NCBI RefSeq assembly: GCF_009730915.1
Contig: NC_052479.1
Coordinates: 30,753,610-30,817,609, forward strand
Length of the DNA: 64,000 bases
Origin: Dioscorea cayenensis subsp. rotundata
Taxonomy: Eukaryota > Streptophyta > Magnoliopsida > Dioscoreales > Dioscoreaceae
Direction: 5' to 3'
The notes under the pieces were generated by a model. The model was not told the origin of the DNA. It searched no databases and saw only the letters and a list, made by a program, of their open reading frames with translations. The translations under genes were made by a program, and so were the position numbers. Below, piece by piece: positions 13,901 to 23,799 of this stretch; the stretch's first letter is position 1; the number at the start of each line of letters is the position of its first letter.

Positions 13901-15689
13901 TAGCATTTTACAAATTAGTATATATAGCATAAAAAATTATATTTAAAAAAATTATAAAAATCTATAGTTTGGCATCTTGGGTTTTTACAAATTAGTATAT
14001 GGTATAAAGAAAATTATATTTTCAAGAAAATATAAGTAAAAATCTATATTTTGGCCCAAAAGCTTTTTATTAATTAGTATATATGGTAAAAAAATTATAT
14101 CCTTTGAAGAATATTTGAAAAAAAATCTATAGCCACTTGGATTTTTACAAATTAGTATGTATAATATAAAAAAAATTATATTTTCCGGAAAGTATTTATA
14201 AAAATCTATAATTGGGCCCCCTAGTTTTTTATGAATTAATATATTTAGTTAAAAAATTATATTCTTAGGAAAACATTTGTGAAAAATCTATAGTTTGTCC
14301 CTTTGTTTTTTACAAATTAGTATATATAATATAAAAAAATTATTTTCTTAAGAAAATATTTTTCCAAAAATTCTATAGTTTGGTCCCCAGCTTTTACAAA
14401 TTAGCAAGGTCAATGCAAGCAATAATTTGAGAAGGGCAGAATCAGGATGCTTAATAGGCATTGATCCATCTAACTCTCTACTTACAAGTGATCTACATTG
14501 GAGATATTTTTGGAGATAATCAAGACTAAAAAAAAAAAAAATACGTATAATCATAAAACCTTGTATCATTTGTCTTATTAGCAGAATCACAGTTATGTTC
14601 ATCATCATCTGCATCATCTCCATCATAAGATTCCTCTTCATCCTCGGATGCAGCTTCTTCACCATGATCTACATTAGCAGGCTCGGTGCCTGTGATTTCA
14701 TACCTTGCAGCCTTTCCGAAGTTAAATTTACCAGGAGATCCTTTAAAAAAAATAATAATAAAAGGGGAAAAAAGAGAAGGAGAAATAATCAATTATTGAT
14801 CACCAGAGACTACAAATCCAAAAGTTAAAAGTGAATTGATCTGAAAAACCTAAAATGAGGCCACAAATTTATTAACAGTTCAACACATACAGGTCTTTCA
14901 TCAAATAGAATGAAGGAAAAGTTCAGGACTACCTAGAATAAAATAAAACAAAAGAAAATAAACCACACCTTCACGGTCATCTTCTTTATCAGAAACACCA
15001 GCAGAGTCTGAGCCCCCATCTTCATCTTCTTCTTCTTCTTCATCACTTAAGCCTTCTTGCTCTCTTTGCCTAACCAAAGAAACAAAAAGATAACAGTTGC
15101 CAAACACTCAAATGTCCACACACACACAAATAAAGCAAGCATAAACTCAAGTTCATACAAAGACCAAAAAAATTCATGACCAACAAGCCAAATTCCAAAG
15201 ACAAGCAATGTGCATTTAACTTGCTCAATACCAGTTATGTTACTAAAAACTAAAAATTATCTTTTTGATCACACAACAAACATGAAAAAGCAAATATTTG
15301 CAGCAATAATAATGGACAAACCTCCTCATGTACAATTTAGCAAGCTTGTCACTACCAGACCCCAACGCCTTCAGCAAATTGTCATACATCGACGGTTCTC
15401 TATAAACACCGCCAATTTCTTCTTCCGAAACATCACTTGCTAAAAAGTCAATTCAACAAACAACAAACCTTCACATCAATAAATCCCACACACGTTTCAA
15501 CTAAATATGCAAAAGTTTTTCCTCTAATGATACTCAATACTGAAGCAAAATCAAACCTGAGCTAGTTGGCATGGGGACATCAATGATCTTATCATCAGGC
15601 CGACGTCTTTTGGCTGAGAATGAACCCTTCTTCGCATTCTCAGCAACCTTCGTTGCTTTTGGCCTCTTTCTGCTCTCCTTTCTCGCCAT
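7908..15689 (-). CDS. UTP25: UTP25 (digestive-organ-expansion-factor homologue), rRNA processing
   Basis: Nucleolar component of the small-subunit processome needed for early 18S rRNA maturation. Twenty-four minus-strand exons join in frame to 746 aa, the usual family length: 15689-15557, 15439-15322, 15069-14969, 14740-14560, 13633-13489, 13177-13054, 12962-12862, 12787-12656, 12483-12403, 12287-12109, 11225-11153, 11026-10967, 10847-10809, 10721-10633, 10481-10417, 10206-10160, 10073-10014, 9901-9830, 9180-9151, 8949-8855, 8637-8532, 8327-8265, 8183-8112, 7982-7908. The N-terminus is Lys/Arg-rich (MARKESRKRPK), followed by acidic stretches. The conserved C-terminal domain includes KWKFKWE, FLLPLRSIALRVVKRLI, GLDVDYLSSIE-like VDYLSSIEVLIVDHADV, and the end LERIVGTHATKRML. 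This domain has a helicase-like fold without the usual ATPase motifs. Motif recognition and the closed frame make the call secure. Confidence 0.93.
13739..14403. repeat. Tandem repeat of about 80 bp in a UTP25 intron
   Basis: About eight diverged copies each contain the words TTTTTACAAATTAGTATAT, an A-rich block with AAATTATATTTT, and AAAATCTATAGTTTGGC. The copies follow head to tail between exon 4 (14740-14560) and exon 5 (13633-13489). Units differ by small indels and point changes, so the array is old or drifting. It has no coding capacity. Confidence 0.85.
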
Positions 15690-15994
15690 CAGGGTTTAGG
15701 GTTTCCCTCAATTGAGAACTTGGAGGGAGAGAGGGGAGACGGGGGAAAGAGAGATTGATTTCGGATCGGATTATAAATAGAATCCGTAACCCGAAACCCG
15801 AAATCTTAATGAAGATGGGTTCCGGATCATAAACGGGCTCACCCGTTAACAGAGCCTCATACTTAACGGATCAGTTGGGCTTAGCGGAGCTTCATTTTGA
15901 TAGACGGGATCCGAAGAAGATCTAACGAAGTCTTATAGAGCGGAACGCGAAGGAGGATCGGAGGATCACCGGAGTTAGTATTAGGGTTTGGAGC
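15690..15994. promoter_or_regulatory. Shared promoter region between UTP25 (minus) and RTNLB (plus)
   Basis: The two start codons are 305 bp apart, head to head. Two AAACCCTA-type telo-boxes (minus-strand sense) lie at 15691-15704, directly upstream of the UTP25 ATG. A further TTAGGGTTT lies near 15980, before the RTNLB ATG. TGGGCT at 15876-15881 matches the site-II core, which often accompanies telo-boxes in plant ribosome-biogenesis genes. No TATA box is obvious. Shared use by both genes is inferred from spacing alone. Confidence 0.65.
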
Positions 15995-17721
15995 ATGGAG
16001 AGGGAGAAGGCGGAGGAGGGCGAGCGGGAGGGGAGGGGAGGGACGTTGGTGGCGTTGGTGTGTGGTACTCTCGTGTACTACCACTGCGGATGGCGGGAAT
16101 CGAGCGCTGTGTCCCTCGCTGCCGACGTTCTCATTGTCCTTCTCTGCTCCCTCGCCATCCTTGGCATGCTGTTCCGCCAGATGAATATCTCGTCAGTAAT
16201 CTTCACGCCTCCACTCTTTTTTTATCTTTTTTTTTTCTCGATTTATATCATGCGGAGAGTCGATCTCGCGGTAGATCTGGCGCCAGATCAAGTCTTTGTG
16301 GTTGCCGTAAATGACTTTTAGGGCATAGATCCGGTTGGTGGAGCGGTGGCGGATCATCCGGATGGGAAAGGGGCGGAGAGGGGAGGAAGGGGAACGGCGA
16401 GGGAGGGGTTGCGTTGTGGGAGAGGGAGGGCTAGGTCCGGCCGCCGGCGAGACCGAGATGGTGTGGAGGCACCACCGCCGGGAGCTATGGGTTTCATCGA
16501 AGAAGAAGAAGAAGAAGAAGAAGAAGAAGAAGATAAAGGTGGGCTTTTTATTGGTTCTCTATTGAGATAGATAAGAAGAAGAAGATGAAGAGGAGGAGGA
16601 GGAGGAAAAAGCTTGTTTTTTTTATTACTGGTTTTCTCAATAGAGAGATAGATAAGAAGAAGAAGATGAAGAAGAGGAGGAGAAAAAAGCTTTTTTTTTT
16701 TTATGAGAAATATACGCTTTTGGGATTATTCGGATTAAAAGGAATGCCGTCAGTTTTCAGCATGGTGGGATTCTATGTTTCTATATCAATGTTGCACTCG
16801 TTGGTCAGACCAAAATTTCCCTGAGCTAAAAGATGTGATACAGATCAAATATGTTATGGAAAAGGATTTTGTATTTCACATGACTTGTCTCTTGAAGGAA
16901 TGCCAGTTTCATAGGAACTTGTGCAAATTAATTGTTATTTTCATCAATTACTATTCCTGGGTTGTGATAATTAGGAATGCTAAAGTCTAGAGTTGTTATC
17001 ACCCTTTAGATTCATTATCCTTACATATTATTATTTGTGTTAGACTTGGTGTTAGATCTGTTCTGATATTGATTTTTGTTGGTTAATATGCAGGGTACCT
17101 GTGGATCCTCTTGAATGGCAGATTTCTCAGGATACAGCCAATAGCATTTTTGCCTGCCTAGCTAATACAATCGGGGCAGCTGAATCTGTCTTGAGGGTCG
17201 CTGCAACAGGACATGACAAAAGGCTATTCTTTAAGGTTCTTACTTTTTCAAATTTTCTGGCCTAATTTCCCAATTTAATTAAATAATGAAAGGTCTGGTG
17301 AAGTGCATTTAGTGAAGAAAACACCATAAGGCAATCTTAGGATTTTTGGCCACAGTCTCATCCAATGCATTTGGAATACTCAACTCTTCTTTTGCTGTAT
17401 CCATGCATGCATTTATAGTAATATTTGCACTAACCCTATAAGTAAAACTTATTATTGATCAGGTGATTGCTATTCTGTATCTCCTGGCATCATTGGGAAG
17501 ATTGGCATCAGGAGCCACTGTTGCATATGCTGGTAAGTGCACATGATAACCCATTATTATCCACTGTTTCTTGAAATATTTCTTAGTTCTTCACTGAGCA
17601 TTCTTGCACAGGATTATGCATATTCTGCTTGTACCTTTTGGTCGAAAGCTCCCAATTATTCCGTCACATCACTGCTCGGTTTTTCAGAACAAGAGACACC
17701 CTAAGCCAAGCTCAAGATTGA
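15995..17721 (+). CDS. RTNLB23: Reticulon-like protein (RTNLB22/23 type), 172 aa
   Basis: Reticulons are ER membrane proteins whose hydrophobic hairpins curve ER tubules. Exons 15995-16191, 17094-17235, 17463-17532 and 17612-17721 join in frame. A short Glu/Arg-rich N-terminus precedes one long hydrophobic segment (residues about 16-62: TLVALVCGTLVYY, then DVLIVLLCSLAILGMLF). A hydrophilic loop follows with VPVDPLEWQISQDTA and GAAESVLRVAATGHDKRLF. A second hydrophobic segment is VIAILYLLASLGRLASG. The loop strongly resembles plant RTNLB22/23. The protein is shorter than RTNLB1-type reticulons, as expected for this subgroup. The start is the first in-frame ATG after the shared promoter. Confidence 0.85.
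16497..16701 (+). repeat. Purine-rich GAA array and tandem duplication in RTNLB intron 1
   Basis: About ten GAA/AGA units are followed by two copies of a segment of about 70-80 bp, each with GATAGATAAGAAGAAGAAGATG, then GAGGAGG, AAAAAGC and a T-run. The strand is almost pure purine, then pure T. Such tracts expand easily. Confidence 0.7.
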
Positions 17722-18095
17722 ATATAGCAGTGTCAATGTTCTGGTAACCACATTTCCTGTATCTTCCGGCTAATGATTTTTGTAGCATTTTTTATATGAA
17801 GGTGAAAATAACACTAGTTCATCTTCATCCTGTAGTTGTTTGGCTTCTGAGTTGAAATCATTTTCAGCTCTTCAGTTTGTCCGTGAATTTAATAGTCTGT
17901 ATATACTTGGTTCACTGTACAACATGCATATGATACTTTTAGATTCATAAGAATGGGGCTCAACTTGCCACAGTTAGGACAACAAACAAACAAACCTTAT
18001 TGCAGTCACGAACAAAAGCCACAAGCAAATAACGTTGTTGTTTCACAACACCAAACAAAAGCTAAAACATAAACAAATGTTGGTTTGATGCTTAT
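17722..18095. other. Convergent 3' region between RTNLB and bZIP
   Basis: Only 374 bp separate the two stop codons. It should hold both 3' UTRs and their polyadenylation sites. No further gene is visible. Confidence 0.6.
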
Positions 18096-20404
18096 TTATG
18101 GCTCTGTTCTATCAGATGCCAGCTTGTCCCATGCCCGCACATCAGTTGCAGGCATATTTTCCAAGTTGAAACAGGTGCCCATTCCTGTACCCTGAAGCTG
18201 CATGTCTGTTTGCATGCTGCTGTTAAAAGCTTCTGCTTCCTCCCTGGTTAGTGGCAGGACTTGCTGCCCTTGTTGGAAGGGAAGGTGTGTGTTCATCATT
18301 GGAATTGACCCGTTATTGATGCCGATGTGGTTTTGAATTAGACTGTCTAAGCCGAATGTAAATGAACTCCGAACAACCAGATCTAGCATCTTTACCTTAA
18401 TTCTCAGAGCTTCGACACCTGATCTGAGTTCGTGATTATCCATCACAGCCTCACTGAACTGTTGGTTAGCATCTACGAGTTGTTTATTCAGTGAGGTCTT
18501 CTGTTCTTGTAGTTGATCAACCTGATAAAACATCACTATTATATATATATATATATATATACATTATCGATCTGATATACAATATGGAAGAGTATAATCA
18601 GTTTTGTTACCAGCAACTGAAGATTGGCCAGGTGAGCCTGCTTCTTCTCCCGGGATTTCCTCGCAGATTCACGGTTCGATTCCATCCTTAAAAAACACAA
18701 ATCGATTAGGACTTAAAATTAGGAGAAGGTAAATTATTAGAAAGGAAGGCTGAAATGTACATATGTAGTTTACCGTCTAATGCGTTTAGAATCATGCGTG
18801 AGTGTGCTCTGTTCAGAGGAAAAACCAAAACCAGTCTCAATTTCTATTGTTTCATCGTCTGATTGCTCTGAACCACTTGATCCTCCTATGCTACCTTTGT
18901 TATTTGGCTTCAAAATTGAAGCTGGACTTTCAACTATATATATATAGACAAAACCATCAGTGCAAATAATATAATATTAATATGCATGAACTAATAACAG
19001 CAATTTGTTAATTAAATTGGTCATCCTATGCTACCTTTGTTATTTGGTGTCACAATTTTTCTAATGCAGCAGTATGGATTAAAGGAGAGTATTGAGGGTG
19101 ATTAATGTAATGTATTTACTATTTAGAGAGCCTTTAATGTATTCACAGGAAGGCAGGAGGGTAGTCTTTATTATAAAGAATGACAAGGATTGGCTTTTTC
19201 TGGTGGTGTATATTAGATTTGGTGAGCTTGTAATTTTTTAATCTTTCAACAGATGAAATACAGCAAGTTGTTTTTATGAGTACAGTAATCATTTGAACTG
19301 CAATACTGGTAGGTTTTTATTGTGTAGATGGATCATGGATGTAAGTACTATAATCATTTTACATTGCTTGTAATACTGATGTAATACTGGAGAATGGTAC
19401 TAATATGTTGTGTGTTTTCTTGCTGTGGGCTTGACTAAAATGTACACACACACACACACACAAATATACAGACGTATGCATGTATGTATGATTATTAAAT
19501 TAATTAAAGAGATAAGTATAGTATTACCATTTATGTACTGAGTCGGAGACCATGTTTCAGTTTTTGTCACTGTTGATGTATCAACAGTATCTTCTAAAAA
19601 TATGTCCACTATGTCCTGTTTCACAAACATCACAAATCATTTTTCATAATTATTATTATTTTTTATTACAAAACTATATAAAAAAGCAACAAAATTATAA
19701 TATTTAGGTCATGTAAACTATAATTATATAACTAAACATACATAAGCGGAACACGAATCTTAATTAATTAGTATGATTAGCATGCCTCATCTATAAGAAT
19801 AATAATTAAAAACTTAAAATTATTTCTAATTAGAATAATCAAATATAAAACTACTAATATTTTATAATTTTAAATTCCTAAACTATTTAAAACTTTTGAT
19901 ATATATATTGCTACATAAAGATAAAGGGATATAATCTAATATAATACATTGAGATATGTTTTATAAGATGAAATAAATAATTAGGAGCATATTGAAAGGT
20001 ATATAACTACAAATGAAAAAGACCAATCAATATATACTGATTAATTAATATATATTTAAAAAAAAACCCCAATATTACGTGTGCAGCAACCAGCAATGAA
20101 GGCTATGAAGCACAAGCACGGAAGCACCAAATCTAAACATGTTGTGCATGCAGCATGCACGTGGCGCATGTTCAGGAGTTAATAAATAAAACCAGAGATA
20201 TATATATATATATATATATATTATATTATATTATGTAAAGCTGGATGGAGATGGAGATGGAGATGAACTACTACTAATACTACTCACCGTGTCGAAGTCG
20301 GCGAGGTCGAAAAGATCAGCTCCGGCGAGGTTCATCGCCGCCGGGAAGGACCTGAGAAACTCTTCCAACTCTTCCATGTCCCTTACTGATGAGCTTCTCT
20401 CCAT
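18096..20404 (-). CDS. Group C bZIP transcription factor (Opaque2/bZIP9-like), 288 aa
   Basis: Nuclear basic leucine-zipper factor. Group C members bind ACGT-core elements and dimerise with group S1 bZIPs in nutrient and seed-storage regulation. Minus-strand exons are 20404-20288, 19615-19528, 18933-18774, 18686-18611 and 18521-18096, with all phases closing. The N-terminus is acidic/hydrophobic (MEELEEFLRSFPAAMN). A Ser/acidic patch (GSEQSDDETIEIETG) precedes the basic region RIRRMESNRESARKSREKKQAHL at about residues 118-140, with the invariant Asn and Arg. A long zipper begins LQLLVDQLQEQKTSLNKQL and continues through VEALRIKVKML, typical of group C. No long upstream-ORF system like that of group S1 was recognised. 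The paralogue is uncertain. Confidence 0.88.
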
Positions 20405-20878
20405 TGCCTTGTTTTTCTTCTTCTTCTACAGTTGATGATGATAATAATAATAATAAGAACATGTATTTGTTTCTATATAATGTAGGTATCTTTATATTTT
20501 GGTGGGGATGGAGCTCAAGAGATGGAAAAGATAAAAAAAAGCAGGTGGAGGTGGGGGAAAAGGAATTCAAGTCTTTTCATCACCCCTTGTTTTCATTTTA
20601 ATTACTGTATGACACTAGCTAGCCGCCACAGGGAATGAAGGGTATTTTGGTAAATGTAGTTGTATGGCAATGGATGTCTCTCTTGCAAGTTTTGCTTCTT
20701 TTTCTTTTTTTTCTTTGCTTTTCTTAGCGACTAATCAAGATAAATAAATAAACCAATTTACATATATATATTAATTAAAAGAAAGAGGTCCAAGAATGGT
20801 GCAACCTTTTCAACAATTTAAAGCTTAAAAAGTTGTAACTTTATGTAGAAAAGAAGACGCCAATTTTGAGGGGAGAAC
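20405..20878. other. bZIP promoter/5' UTR up to the LINE insertion
   Basis: The bZIP upstream region is about 470 bp, cut short by the LINE at 20891. It contains CTTCTT repeats and a (TAA)n-like stretch near 20437-20456. If the LINE is recent it has pushed older promoter DNA to beyond 23739. Confidence 0.5.
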
Positions 20879-20890
20879 TGCTACATGATT
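20879..20890. repeat. LINE target-site duplication, copy 1
   Basis: TGCTACATGATT lies directly beyond the A-tail. It matches 11 of 12 bases of the sequence at the other end of the element. Confidence 0.75.
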
Positions 20891-23726
20891 TATTTTTTAT
20901 TTTTATTTTTATTTTTTTTAATGAAAAGTGGATAAACCACTAATTTATTGAGAAAGAAAAAAATAGTACATGGATAAAATTCTCTCACCAGAAGTGAAGG
21001 AGAAAGGTACAATAAAACAGAGAAAGGAAAATAAAAAGAGGTAAAAGTTTGTTCAGGCGGAAGACACCGTCTGGCATCTCAGGCCTGGTCAGAAGATCTG
21101 GTGGTGCGACAACTCCTATGGGGTGTCTTGATCGAGTTCGCCAGGAGGATTTGATGCTTTTGCGCTGAGAAAGTCAAGAGAGCGCTTGATTTTCTGTGAT
21201 GCTTCATTGAGTGTTTGTTGATGTCTATCCGCTGCTGATGAGAACCATGAAAGAAGCATATTAGAAGTTTTAAAGATTATGTTTAAATGTGGTAAAGCAG
21301 TCTGTTGAGTTCCTTTCAAGCCAAATATTCCATAAAATTGCACAGGAAATGAGGTCCCAGAGTGGTCGGAGTTGAGGTGCAAGGGACAGAATCCAGGAGG
21401 TCCACAAGAGCGGGATGGTTTGTAGGAGAGAAGATGAATCTAAGGATTGAGTAAAGAATGCCCAGATGCGTTTGGAGAATTCGCAATCGATGAAAAGATG
21501 TTGAATGTTCTCGGAACCGTTGTGACAGAGAACAGAGGTGTCAGTGGAATTTTGAAAATTACAATCTTTCTTGAATAAGCTAGAGAGAGTAAGGATCTTG
21601 TCTTCTCCAGCTAGCCAGCAGAACAGAGTGATTTTGCTAGGTTATGACTCTTCCAAAAAAGGGGGTACAGTGGGCTGCGGGTTTCACCATCAATAAGATA
21701 TTTATAGAAGGATTTAACTGTGAAAGTGCCACTTTCTTCAAGGTTCCAATTAAGAGAGTCATTCTGTGTGTGGGAACATTCAGGGATAATATCAAGAAGG
21801 GGAGATAGCGTGCCTTGCGTGGCGGTATGAAATATGTGGTATGTGTTATTAATAAATTGTGAGAATTGCCTGATTGTTATCCAAGGAGCTTTACAATCAT
21901 TGAAAAGGTCAGGCCAGCGGTCTCTTAGTAGGATTTCTACGTGCCAACGGTCAAACCAAAGATAGGTATTGGAGCCACTATTGATCTTTTTTGAAATACA
22001 AGATCAGAAGGAGGGAAGAGTAGAAGTCACACCCGCCCAGAAAAAAGATTTATTTCTAGGTGGGTTATGGAAAAGGATTCCGTTTATATCTCTAAAAGAG
22101 TAATTGGCATGAATAATTTTGGCCCAACCACAATTTGGGTTGCAAGAAAGTTTCCACCACCATTTTCCAAGTAAAGCATTGTTGAAGGTCTGAAGGTTAA
22201 CTATACCCCAACCACCCATATCTCGCGGTCTAGTAATCCTATTCCAGGCAATTAATCTGATTCTTTTGGGACCCAAGTCAGGGCCTCTCCAGAGAAAATC
22301 TCTCCGAATTTTGTCAATTTCCTTGATTACCCATGCGGGAAACTTGAAAACCGACATCCAGTACACAGACATAGAGGAGATGACAGAGTTTACAAGAGTT
22401 AAATGTCCACCAAGCGATAAATAGTTTGCTTTCCAGGAAGTAAGCCTCGAGCGTAATATGCCTGTGATAATAGCCCAGTCATTCCGTCTAGGTCGTCGAC
22501 CAGAGAGAGGAATACCTAAGTAAGGATTGGAAGGCTGCTACGGGAACAATTAAGGATTCTAGCAGAGGAGTGATGGGGTTGGAAGCTGTAGTTAGAGGAA
22601 AAGAGGCAGCTTTTAGAATAATTAATTGTCAAGCCAGAAGACCCCTCGTAAAGATACAATATAAGTTTAATGATTTTTAGGTCTTCATATCCTCCAGTAG
22701 AAAAGATTAGGAGGTCTTCAGCATATTGGAAGTGACAAATGCTATCAGCATGATTCAGAGGAACCCCAATCAAGACTTTGGATTTGAGCGCATGGAAGAA
22801 CATAAGGCTTAAAACATCAGTGACCAGGGCAAAGAGTAAATGAGAAAGGGGATCATCTTGCCTTAGACCTCTTTTACAACGAATGTAACCCTGGGTAGTT
22901 CCATTGATAATGAATTGAGCCTTTGCAGTGCTGAGAATAGAGTTGACCCAGGAGAGCCATTTAGGTCTAAAGCCTCTTGCAGCTAGGATTTCAAGTAGGA
23001 AGTTCCAGTCTACTGAGTCAAAAGCTTTTGCGAAATCAGCTTTAAAAATGTGACCAAGGCGTTTTCTTTTTTGAAGATTGAAAATGACTTCTTGAGCGCC
23101 AACAATATTGTCTGCAATACATCTGCCCTTAATGAAACCAGATTGTGCATCGTCAACCAGTAAACTGATTACTGTACTAAGACGATTAGCAAGTATTTTA
23201 GAGATGATTTTACAGGTGGAATTGATAAGGCTGATGGGACGAAAATTCGCAACATTGATAGGCGTATTATTTTTAGCAATAAGAGCGATATGAATCCAAT
23301 TAATACGCTCAAGATTAATGGTACCCTCGTAGAAGTCTTCGCAAAGTTTGACAATTGAGGGTTGGAGTATGGTCCAGTGTTTTTGAAAAAAGAACATGGG
23401 GAAGCCATCCGGACCTGGTGATTTGTCGGGGTTGAGACCAAAAACTGCAAGTTTAATTTCTTCAAGAGTGAAAGGAATTTCAAGCTGTGAGAGATCAATT
23501 CTTTCCTTATGATTAAAAAGGAAGTTCCAGTCAATGAGGAATCTGTTTGGTAACGAGGTGCCAAAGGCTGAGCGGTAGTGGTTTGTGAAGATTCTACCAA
23601 TATGCTCGTTGCCAGTTATCCAATGATCCTCCTGAAGAATACGAGGGATAAGGTTTCTATTTCTTCTTCCGTTAGCGACGTGGTGAAAGAATTTTGTGTT
23701 AGAGTCCCCTTCTCTAAGCCAAGTAA
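20891..23726 (-). mobile_element. 5'-truncated LINE (non-LTR retrotransposon)
   Basis: The minus strand encodes an ORF2 remnant. It starts just before WLREGDSNTKFFH and runs through reverse transcriptase to a zinc-binding zf-RVT tail. It ends in an A-rich tail (minus strand, about 20891-20920). Near-identical 12-bp sequences TGCTACATGATT (20879-20890) and TGCTACACGATT (23727-23738) flank it, as expected for a target-site duplication with one later change. Endonuclease and ORF1 are missing, which indicates 5' truncation on insertion. Confidence 0.85.
20950..23726 (-). pseudogene. Decayed LINE ORF2: reverse transcriptase and zf-RVT remnants
   Basis: The longest intact piece is 23397-22516. It has LSPGPDGF-type context before 23397, then NFRPISLINSTCKIISKILANRL, ADFAKAFDSVDW (motif A) and GLRQDDPLSHLLF. 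Motif C reads YAED instead of the usual FADD/YADD, so a catalytic Asp is lost. Downstream, 22372-22004 holds the conserved FLWRGPDLGPKRIRLIAWNRITRPRDMGGWGIVNL block. The zf-RVT region lies at about 21900-21100. Frameshifts and stops separate these pieces, so the protein is not functional. Confidence 0.85.
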
Positions 23727-23738
23727 TGCTACACGATT
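23727..23738. repeat. LINE target-site duplication, copy 2
   Basis: TGCTACACGATT lies at the truncated 5' end and pairs with 20879-20890. Its last bases may also belong to the element through microhomology at the 5' junction. Confidence 0.7.
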
Positions 23739-23761
23739 GGGTATATATAACTTTCTAGCTC

Positions 23762-23799
<38 letters not shown>

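Noticed and set aside
15988-16570. Several plus frames around 16.0-16.6 kb
   Set aside because: Only the 15995 frame joins to downstream reticulon exons; the others are out of frame or translate the GAA repeat.
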